From assembly GCA_029934215.1 (NCBI GenBank), contig JAOZMR010000184.1, positions 1 to 5,774 of the forward strand: 5,774 bases of DNA. The letters run 5' to 3'. The position numbers and the translations under genes were made by a program. Shown here piece by piece: positions 1-5,754 of this stretch. This stretch comes from Pontiellaceae bacterium (GTDB taxonomy: Bacteria; Verrucomicrobiota; Kiritimatiellia; Kiritimatiellales; Tichowtungiaceae). How positions within the stretch are numbered: position 1 is the first letter of the stretch; each line of letters starts with the position of its first letter. The notes under the pieces were generated by a model. It made no database searches and was not told where the DNA came from. It worked only from the letters and a program-made list of their open reading frames with translations.

Positions 1-11
1 TGGACGTTTTT

Positions 12-40
12 GTTGTACTGGTTTTTGGTACAACGATAAA
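12..40 (+). promoter_or_regulatory. Inverted repeat overlapping a weak candidate promoter
   Basis: A perfect 7-base inverted repeat (GTTGTAC at 12-18, GTACAAC at 28-34) flanks a 9-base spacer. TTGTAC at 13-18 and GATAAA at 35-40, 16 bases apart, are a loose match to sigma70 -35 and -10 boxes. If that is the promoter, the dyad lies between and over its boxes, as an operator would. It could equally be a hairpin belonging to something upstream of the window. The distance to the first start codon (172) allows a leader of about 125 bases. The repeat is seen directly; promoter and operator roles are inference. Confidence 0.28.
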
Positions 41-158
41 TTCCACTCCCCTTATGCATCAGATCCGTCGGGATGCGGCGGTTTGTTATGGCGATTTCCT
101 TCGACTTTTCGTCGCGATGTGTTCATGGTCTGTATTTCCGTGTTCGGAATCCGTATTT

Positions 159-163
159 GGAGG
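159..163 (+). promoter_or_regulatory. Ribosome binding site deciding the first gene's start
   Basis: GGAGG lies 8 bases before the ATG at 172. The reading frame is open further upstream (ATG at 73), but the upstream start lacks such a site and would place 33 extra residues before a clear lipoprotein signal peptide. This site therefore fixes the start at 172. Confidence 0.8.
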
Positions 164-171
164 TTGTTCGT

Positions 172-966
172 ATGAAAATTCAGCGCTGGATGCTTTTGGG
201 GATGTTCTGTTTGTCTGTGAGTTTTGTGGGGTGCGATTCGAGGATAGAGCCGGCGGCACGCCCCGTGTTAACGGTTTATTGCGGCGCTACGATGATTGGT
301 GCTGTTTCTGAGATCGCGTCGCTTGTTGAGCATGAAAAAAACTGCGAGATCCAAATCACTAAGGGAGGTTCCGGAAACCTTCTCCGAGCAATTGAGGTGA
401 ACCGAGAGGGGGATCTCTATCTTCCCGGGGCAGATTCTTATATTCAACAGGCTCGAGAACAAGGGTTCGTGGATCAGGTGGTGGCGGTGGGTGAAAACCG
501 CGCGGTTATTTTGGTGCCGGAGGGGAATCCAAAAAACATATCGAACGATCCCGTCGTTTTTACAGATCCCCAATATCGATCCATTTTCGCCGATCCAAGC
601 AGTGGGAGTATCGGACGAATGGCGGGTGAGATTTTCACGAAAAGGGGTGTGATGGATGCGGCGTTGGATCAGGTTTCGCGGATTTCGACGGATTCGAAGG
701 ATATTACGACGGCGGTGAAGTCGGGTGAGGTGGATATGGGGGTCAACTGGTACGCTGTCACCTGCTGGGCGGAGAATCGAGATGAGCTCGATGCGGTTTT
801 GATGAGTGAGGAGTTTGCGCCGCCGAAGAAGTTGGTTCTCGGACGATTGACTCTGTCGAAGTATCCAGAGATTGCTGATTTTTTCATGCAAATTGCGGGC
901 GGTTCTCGCGGTAAAGAGATTTTTGAAAAGTATGGATTCGGAGAGCTGAAAGAGGTTGCCCCATGA
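172..966 (+). CDS. ModA-like periplasmic solute-binding lipoprotein, probable sensor partner
   Basis: This 264-residue protein is a type II periplasmic binding protein of the ModA-like group, close to the usual ModA length. Residues 1-20 are a lipoprotein signal peptide (positive K2 and R5, hydrophobic core, SFVG before Cys21), so it should be lipid-anchored outside the inner membrane. The mature part begins with the ModA-like strand LTVYCGATM (33-41), then KGGSGNLL (64-71), where Ser67 corresponds to a ligand-contact loop, and GDLYLPGAD (80-88), matching the ModA 'aDlfisAd' block. Later blocks are DPSSGS (141-146) and VNWY (191-194). ModA binds molybdate or tungstate; the ligand here cannot be read from sequence. 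No permease or ATPase gene follows. Instead the stop overlaps the start of a membrane PAS protein by four bases and a sensor kinase comes next, so I infer a sensing role like TorT or AioX. A transport role using distant components is the alternative. Confidence 0.85.
   Translation: MKIQRWMLLGMFCLSVSFVGCDSRIEPAARPVLTVYCGATMIGAVSEIASLVEHEKNCEIQITKGGSGNLLRAIEVNREGDLYLPGADSYIQQAREQGFVDQVVAVGENRAVILVPEGNPKNISNDPVVFTDPQYRSIFADPSSGSIGRMAGEIFTKRGVMDAALDQVSRISTDSKDITTAVKSGEVDMGVNWYAVTCWAENRDELDAVLMSEEFAPPKKLVLGRLTLSKYPEIADFFMQIAGGSRGKEIFEKYGFGELKEVAP
951..955 (+). promoter_or_regulatory. Ribosome binding site for the PAS sensor gene
   Basis: AGAGG (part of AAAGAGG) sits 7 bases before the ATG at 963, inside the last codons of the binding-protein gene. 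With the ATGA overlap it supports coupled translation of the two genes. Confidence 0.65.
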
Positions 967-2144
967 TCCGTGGTGATAAAAACCAACTCGTTGTTCTGCT
1001 GATTCTTTTGCTGATTGCCATTTTTATGCTGGGGCTTGGTAGCTTGTTGGTGTTGCGTTTTTTCTTTTCTGCATCGTTGGTGGAGATGGAAGATGCGAGG
1101 CGGCAACAGCAGGCGCGGAGCGAAATTTGCCAGTCGATCCAGGGGGATTTGAAGGGAATGGAGAATTCGTTTCATTCTATGCTTTCCCAGTTCATCCCCG
1201 ATCAGCTTCGCGCGAAACACGCGGATTTTAAGAGGCAGGGGCTGAAGGTTCAAGAGGCGTTGATGGTGTTGAAGCGAGGCGGGGAGTTCTCCGTTGTCAC
1301 TCGTTTGAATTTGGAAGCGATTGACACCTATTTTCGAACGGTGCGCGTTCCTGTTCCGAAAAATAAGAAAACCCCGTTTTGTGTGATTGAGCTCGCCCCG
1401 AAGTTGATTGATGCAGAACGTAAGGCGGAGGCTCTCGTTCAGCTGGTCATTCAACGAAATAAGCGCGATAAAGAGTCCTTGGAGCAGGCTGATTTGGGGC
1501 GGAAAATTCGTGCGTTTATGAAAATGGCTCCGCCACTTTTTCTCAGAATGCATGAAAATGCGAATGCCATCTATTATGATGCACGCAGAGAGCTCGACGG
1601 ACTTGAACAAAACCTGAAGGAGGAGACGGATCGTTTCCTAAGGTTGGAAACACGCATTATCACAGGGGTTCTTGTGCTCGTTTTGGCGTTGTCGGTTTTT
1701 ATTGTGTTTCGAGTTCGAACCATTCTTTTCGAGCAACGGACCATGCAACTCTTGATTGCGGCGGAGCAGGAGAAGCTCAAGTTGATTCTCGAGACGGTTC
1801 AGGCGGGCATTGTTTTGATTGATCCTGAGACCCATTGTTTTGTGGAAGTCAACGCAGAGGCCGCGCGACTTATCGGAGAAGCTCCGGAAAACATCGTGGG
1901 GAAAACCTGCTTCTCCTTTTTATGCCATCATGATGGCATTTGCCCCATTACAGATCACGGGGAGTCGGTCGATAATTCGGAGCGATCCCTTCTGTGCGCC
2001 GACCAATCTATTCGAACCATTTTGAAGTCGGCTCTTCCCATTAATGTTCAGGGTCGAGAGTTGATTCTGGAAACCTTTGTTGATATTAGTGATCGGAAGG
2101 TGCCGGGAACGTGTAAGGGAAAAACGAAAGAGACAAAGTTTTGA
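963..2144 (+). CDS. Two-helix membrane protein with C-terminal PAS domain and no output domain
   Basis: The protein has 393 residues. Transmembrane helix 1 is at about 9-33. An extracytoplasmic, charged, mostly helical region spans 34-231. Helix 2 (about 232-249) is followed by a short signalling helix (250-275) with no recognisable HAMP domain. A PAS domain runs from about 270 to 379, opening with the typical ILETVQAGIVLIDPET and closing with FVDISDRK, the motif that usually leads into a second PAS or a histidine kinase. Only 14 residues follow, so there is no HisKA, GGDEF, receiver or DNA-binding output. Cys316, Cys321 and Cys327 with His322 and His323 form a cluster before PITD (329-331 and flanking), which suggests metal, redox or cofactor sensing, not proven. 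It overlaps the binding-protein gene by four bases and the kinase gene by four bases. I infer an accessory receptor subunit that couples the binding protein to the kinase. A truncated former hybrid kinase is the other possibility. Confidence 0.82.
   Translation: MIRGDKNQLVVLLILLLIAIFMLGLGSLLVLRFFFSASLVEMEDARRQQQARSEICQSIQGDLKGMENSFHSMLSQFIPDQLRAKHADFKRQGLKVQEALMVLKRGGEFSVVTRLNLEAIDTYFRTVRVPVPKNKKTPFCVIELAPKLIDAERKAEALVQLVIQRNKRDKESLEQADLGRKIRAFMKMAPPLFLRMHENANAIYYDARRELDGLEQNLKEETDRFLRLETRIITGVLVLVLALSVFIVFRVRTILFEQRTMQLLIAAEQEKLKLILETVQAGIVLIDPETHCFVEVNAEAARLIGEAPENIVGKTCFSFLCHHDGICPITDHGESVDNSERSLLCADQSIRTILKSALPINVQGRELILETFVDISDRKVPGTCKGKTKETKF
2128..2144 (+). promoter_or_regulatory. Weak ribosome binding site and TTG start coupled to the preceding stop
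   Basis: The kinase start is TTG at 2141, overlapping the TGA (2142-2144) of the PAS gene as TTGA. A weak purine-rich site (AAAGAGA, 2128-2133) lies 7 bases upstream. The next in-frame ATG (2195) falls inside the first transmembrane helix and would cut it, so TTG is preferred. A poor site with a TTG start suggests expression through re-initiation after the PAS gene. Confidence 0.55.
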
Positions 2145-4747
2145 GAAAACACTGGCTACAAAATGGCTCAATCATCGTGCTGGCATTCGGCGTGATGGTT
2201 GCGAGTTTTTTCCTTCTGAAAATCCAGTATCAGCGGCGATGCGCTCAATATATGCAGAAGAAAAACGAGGAACTTCGCATTGCCTACGAGGTGATCGTTG
2301 ACTCTTATGCCCGTTCTTCCCGCATCGTTTTTGATGAGATTATATCGCAGCCCGAGATCCTCTCCATTGTGAAGCGCGGAAATTCGTTGGATTCCAATGT
2401 TCGGAATCAGGCGCGCATCGATCTGTTGGAACGCCTGACCCCGACCTATCGGCGGCTACGGGCAAAGGACATTCGCCAATTGCATTTTCACCTTCCCGAC
2501 TGCACCAGCTTTTTGCGTTTTCATAAGCCGTCTAGATATGGCGACAACCTCACTCATTTCCGCTACTCCCTGAAAAAGGCAAACCTGGAAAAAGTCGAAA
2601 TCTTCGGTTTTGAAGAGGGGCGAGTTGCCAACGGGTTTCGCTATGTTTTTCCGGTGATCTTCGAGGGAGAGCATCTTGGAACCGTAGAAGTCAGCATCAA
2701 CTTTGTTGCCATCAAAAAACAAATGGAGCACCTCTTTTCAAAGGAGTACCACTTTTTTGTCAACAAAAACATCATAGATGAAAAAGTGTTTTCTGCGAAG
2801 GAATCCAACTATAAGCCGTGTGATTTGTCTTCGGATTATATGTATGAAAAACAAGCGGCCTTCGCACCGAACATTCGGCAGATCAACGCGAAGATCGAGC
2901 CATTTATTCAGGAACGCTTGCATGCCGGCCGCGCATTTTCTATGCAGTCGAAAACGGGGGAAGCCCCGTTTCTCGTCACGTTTCTTCCCGTCAAAAACAT
3001 AGAGGGCGAGCACGTCGCTTATATCGCGTCTTATGCGGAAGACAAAACCCTGCCCCAGTATGCGGGGAACTTTTACTTCTTGGTGACCATCGTCGAAATC
3101 GTGGTTTTCATTTTGTTTGTATTGTTTTATCTGCTGATAATCAACGTGCGTAGTTTGAAAGCATCGAAGGTTTCAGCCGAAGCCGCGTCGGCGGCGAAAA
3201 GCTCGTTTCTCGCCAACATGAGCCACGAAATTCGAACCCCGATGAATGGCGTATTGGGCATGTCAGATTTGATGTTGACCACCGAGCTGTCGGATACACA
3301 ACGGGACTATCTCAACAGCATCGAGAGTTCAGGCTCCGCCCTACTAACCATCATCAACGACATCCTCGACTTCTCTAAAATCGAAGCGGGCAAGCTCGTC
3401 CTCGAACCCGTCACCTGCGACCTTCAAAAAGCAATGGAAGAGGTCGGTGAGTTATTGATCGCACAAGCGGAGAAAAAAAACCTTTCTCTCCTGATTCGCT
3501 ACAGTCCAACGGCTCCTCGCTGGGTTGTTGCAGACCTCGGGCGCCTTCGCCAAATCGTGCTCAACCTGCTGGGCAACGCCATCAAATTCACCACCGAAGG
3601 GCACGTCTTTCTCAACGTCGATTGCGTCGGGAGCACGAACACCGCCGAAACAACGCTACGCTTTCGGGTGGAAGATACGGGGATTGGGATGACCGAAAAG
3701 CAACTTGGTAAAATCTTCCAAGCGTTCCTGCAAGCGGACGACAGCACCACCCGCCGCTTCGGGGGAACCGGTCTCGGGCTCTCCATCAGTCGCCAGCTCG
3801 TCGAAAAAATGGGCGGAACCCTACACGTGGAAAGCGAAGTTGGAAAAGGCTCCACCTTCTTCTTCAGCGTCACCCTTCCGCAGGCGGAGAAACCCGCCGA
3901 AGTGGAGAGGGTAGACATTGATTTGACCGCGAAACGTATTCTTCTTGTGGATGACATCGCGCTCAATCGACGAATCGTTCGCGAATACGCTGAAAGCTGG
4001 GGGATGCACTGCGAAGAAGCCAGCAACGGCACCGATTGTGTGCGCATGGCGAAAGAAGCCCTTGCCAACGGAACCCCATTCGATACGGTTCTCATGGACT
4101 ACGCCATGCCCGATGTCAACGGATTCGATGTGGGAATGAGAATCATCAACGACCCAGAAATGGCAGGAACAAACGTCTTAATGCTCAGCTCCATGGGGAT
4201 GCGAGGCGACTCCAAACGGTTTCTCGACGCCGGCTTCTCCGCATACCTGAGCAAGCCAATCCGAGCGTCACAACTCTACGACGCCGTCGCGACCTCGCTA
4301 CGCAAAGAGAAAAGGGGAAAAACGTCTGTTCGCGCCACGACCGACCCCGCCGAAAACGCCAAGCTCGACGCATCGAAGTGTAAAATTCTCATCGCCGAAG
4401 ACAACCCCGTCAATCGACTCGTCGTTCTTGGGATTCTCTCGCGCTTCAACGCAACCGCTGACGTCGCGGAAGACGGTCTCTCCGCCTTCAAGCAGGCCAT
4501 CATCAACTCATATGATCTCATTTTTATGGACTGTCAGATGCCCGTCATGGACGGATACGAAGCCACCCGTCGGATTCGAGTGCGAGAAATCGAATTAAAC
4601 AAAGCCCCGACACCCATCATCGCCATGACCGCCAACGCAATGGAAGGGGACCGCCAAAAATGCATTGATGCAGGGATGGACGACTACGTCAGCAAGCCAA
4701 TCAGCATTACCACAGTTCGACAAAAACTCGCACAATACATCTCGTAA
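2141..4747 (+). CDS. Hybrid sensor histidine kinase: dCache sensor, HisKA, HATPase, two receivers
   Basis: This 868-residue inner-membrane kinase has helix 1 at about 9-26 and a periplasmic sensor at about 30-305. The stretch HFHLPDCTSFLRFHKP (115-130) and the later GFRYVFPV segment look like the dCache_3 family. Helix 2 is at about 311-335 and a short coiled linker leads to HisKA, whose phospho-acceptor is His362 in NMSHEIRTP. The HATPase domain (about 468-580) has N-box Asn479, G1 box DTGIG with Asp512, and G2 box GGTGLGL (541-547). Receiver 1 (about 598-715) has Asp604/Asp605, phospho-acceptor Asp653 and Lys705. Receiver 2 (about 747-868) has Glu753/Asp754, Asp797 and Lys852. All catalytic residues are present, so it should be active. 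There is no HAMP or PAS between helix 2 and HisKA, and no HPt after receiver 2, so a separate HPt and response regulator are expected elsewhere. It follows the PAS gene with a TTGA overlap, consistent with one signalling complex. Confidence 0.95.
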   Translation: MRKHWLQNGSIIVLAFGVMVASFFLLKIQYQRRCAQYMQKKNEELRIAYEVIVDSYARSSRIVFDEIISQPEILSIVKRGNSLDSNVRNQARIDLLERLTPTYRRLRAKDIRQLHFHLPDCTSFLRFHKPSRYGDNLTHFRYSLKKANLEKVEIFGFEEGRVANGFRYVFPVIFEGEHLGTVEVSINFVAIKKQMEHLFSKEYHFFVNKNIIDEKVFSAKESNYKPCDLSSDYMYEKQAAFAPNIRQINAKIEPFIQERLHAGRAFSMQSKTGEAPFLVTFLPVKNIEGEHVAYIASYAEDKTLPQYAGNFYFLVTIVEIVVFILFVLFYLLIINVRSLKASKVSAEAASAAKSSFLANMSHEIRTPMNGVLGMSDLMLTTELSDTQRDYLNSIESSGSALLTIINDILDFSKIEAGKLVLEPVTCDLQKAMEEVGELLIAQAEKKNLSLLIRYSPTAPRWVVADLGRLRQIVLNLLGNAIKFTTEGHVFLNVDCVGSTNTAETTLRFRVEDTGIGMTEKQLGKIFQAFLQADDSTTRRFGGTGLGLSISRQLVEKMGGTLHVESEVGKGSTFFFSVTLPQAEKPAEVERVDIDLTAKRILLVDDIALNRRIVREYAESWGMHCEEASNGTDCVRMAKEALANGTPFDTVLMDYAMPDVNGFDVGMRIINDPEMAGTNVLMLSSMGMRGDSKRFLDAGFSAYLSKPIRASQLYDAVATSLRKEKRGKTSVRATTDPAENAKLDASKCKILIAEDNPVNRLVVLGILSRFNATADVAEDGLSAFKQAIINSYDLIFMDCQMPVMDGYEATRRIRVREIELNKAPTPIIAMTANAMEGDRQKCIDAGMDDYVSKPISITTVRQKLAQYIS

Positions 4748-4862
4748 CAGGGCGCGGGTTGGAAAAAGAACGATCGGTAAAAATAAACCAACTTCCCAAT
4801 CTGCCATCGTTTCTGTATCTTCTCCTTTTGAGATTTTTGTGAGCCGAAGAAAGTGAAAACGT

Positions 4863-5534
4863 ATGAATCCGTGGATTGTGATCGATCAAGCAACTGTGCC
4901 AGGCGATGGCGGCGAAATGAAGCTGCTTCAGCGTACGCATGAATTCACTATCAATGTGAAGAATGAAGAGTTGATGAACAGCCGCTTGCACGGCTCCGAA
5001 GATGCACTCGCTGAGTTGACCTGTAAGCCGCTCGAAAAACGTAAACGCCCGCGCGTTCTCATCGGCGGACTTGGGATGGGTTACACGCTCGGCGCGGCGC
5101 TCAAACATCTCGGCCCGCGGGCGAAGGTTGTCGTTGCCGAATTGGTTCCTGCTGTCATTAAATGGAACCGAACCCATTTGGCCGACTTAGCAGGTCGCCC
5201 GTTGGAGGATTCCCGAACAATCGTCCGTCAGGGCGATGTGAGCGCCATCATCAAGGAAGAAAAGAACGCCTACGATGCCATATTGCTCGATGTTGACAAT
5301 GGTCCCGAAGGGTTGACGCACGATGGCAATGACCGTCTCTACACACCCAAAGGTCTTGAAGAGTCCAAGGCCGCACTTCGACCCGGCGGCGTGTTGGCTG
5401 TTTGGTCGGCGCATTCGGACAAGGCTTTTACGAAGCGTTTACGCGCCGTCGGATTTGATGTTGAAGAAGTTCCCTCCCGCGCCCGCGGCGCTCGCGGTCG
5501 GTGGCACCATATATGGCTCGCTAAGAAAATGTAG
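4863..5534 (+). CDS. Spermidine-synthase-like SAM-fold protein (short form)
   Basis: The 223-residue product belongs to the spermidine synthase/class I methyltransferase superfamily. The nucleotide-binding loop is VLIGGLGMGYT (65-75), the acidic end of strand 2 is VVAELVPAV (90-98, Glu93), QGDV (123-126) follows, and LLDVDNGPEGL (141-151) stands where spermidine synthases carry their catalytic aspartate block. LRPGGVLAVWSA is the usual strand 5 segment. The protein is shorter than typical SpeE (around 280-300 residues): the N-terminal beta domain is reduced to about 60 residues, with LMNSRLHGSEDALAEL before the Rossmann fold. A conserved-looking RARGARG lies near the C-terminus (206-212). Databases often call such proteins spermidine synthase, but true polyamine synthesis is uncertain; a methyltransferase is possible. 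The ATG at 4863 is preferred because WIVIDQ follows as the first strand, although the upstream purine-rich GAAGAAAGTG is only a weak binding site. The 115-base gap suggests a separate unit from the sensor operon. Confidence 0.82.
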   Translation: MNPWIVIDQATVPGDGGEMKLLQRTHEFTINVKNEELMNSRLHGSEDALAELTCKPLEKRKRPRVLIGGLGMGYTLGAALKHLGPRAKVVVAELVPAVIKWNRTHLADLAGRPLEDSRTIVRQGDVSAIIKEEKNAYDAILLDVDNGPEGLTHDGNDRLYTPKGLEESKAALRPGGVLAVWSAHSDKAFTKRLRAVGFDVEEVPSRARGARGRWHHIWLAKKM

Positions 5535-5595
5535 GGACGTGTCGCGAGGAAAGTGTTAGAAAATGGAAAGAACCGCGCTGAAAGCGAAACGATAA

Positions 5596-5754
5596 ATGAT
5601 TTACGCATTAAAACAGAGACCAACAAAAACGGCTCAAGAACTCAAAGGACGCAAAAAGTTCCAAGCGTTGGAGGGGAGTTTCGGCAGACCTGAGGTATTC
5701 CGAACGTGCTTTTTGTATTCCCAAAAAGAAGCGACCCAAAGGGAGCGGCAATGA
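5596..5754 (+). CDS. Doubtful 52-residue ORF
   Basis: An ATG at 5596 opens a frame of 52 codons ending in TGA at 5752-5754. The product is basic and polar (it begins MIYALKQRPTKTAQELKG), with no signal peptide, membrane segment or motif that I recognise. There is no good ribosome binding site before it. In favour, its stop overlaps the ATG at 5751 by four bases, the same junction style as elsewhere in the window. Against, it contains a 25-base dyad and an A/T-rich inverted repeat, which suits intergenic DNA better. I consider it more likely non-coding. Confidence 0.2.
   Translation: MIYALKQRPTKTAQELKGRKKFQALEGSFGRPEVFRTCFLYSQKEATQRERQ
5680..5704. promoter_or_regulatory. 25-base imperfect dyad, candidate operator
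   Basis: Two nested inverted repeats share one centre at 5692: TTCGG (5680-5684) with CCGAA (5700-5704), and ACCT (5688-5691) with AGGT (5693-5696). One of the three intervening pairs (5686 with 5698) also matches. The symmetry about a single base suits a dimeric repressor site. It lies 46 bases before the probable start codon at 5751. No run of T follows it, so it is not an intrinsic terminator. Its role is inference. Confidence 0.35.
5709..5728 (+). repeat. Short A/T-rich inverted repeat
   Basis: CTTTTTG (5709-5715) and CAAAAAG (5722-5728) pair around a 6-base loop, ending 9 bases before the purine-rich site in front of the ATG at 5751. The stem is too A/T-rich, and has no T tract after it, to be a standard terminator. 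It could be a weak hairpin in a leader RNA. Confidence 0.4.

Noticed and set aside
136..149. Small hairpin TTCCG-TGTT-CGGAA before the first ribosome site
   Set aside because: A five-pair stem with no extension is common by chance, and it ends well short of the ribosome site.
73..171. In-frame extension of the binding-protein gene to an upstream ATG at 73
   Set aside because: The added residues precede a clear lipoprotein signal peptide, and the strong GGAGG site lies directly before the ATG at 172.
2077..2301. A 74-codon forward frame across the PAS/kinase junction
   Set aside because: Beyond the charged first part it has no domain character, it overlaps the first transmembrane helix of the kinase in another frame, and no ribosome site precedes it. 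I mention its first part only as a possible relic.
4759..4787. Possible promoter for the spermidine-synthase-like gene (TTGGAA and AATAAA, 17 bases apart)
   Set aside because: Both boxes are poor matches in a short A-rich stretch, where such pairs occur by chance.
4756..4794. Possible terminator after the kinase gene (GTTGG at 4758-4762 with CCAAC at 4788-4792)
   Set aside because: The stem is only five Watson-Crick pairs, the loop is 25 bases and no T run follows.
4595..4807. Reverse-strand 70-codon ORF with AAAGGAG upstream
   Set aside because: The site is 14 bases from the ATG, which is too far, and most of the frame is antisense to the second receiver, whose conservation explains the open frame.
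5576..5586. CGCT-GAA-AGCG hairpin as a terminator after the spermidine-synthase-like gene
   Set aside because: Only four pairs with a 3-base loop and an A-rich, not T-rich, sequence after it.
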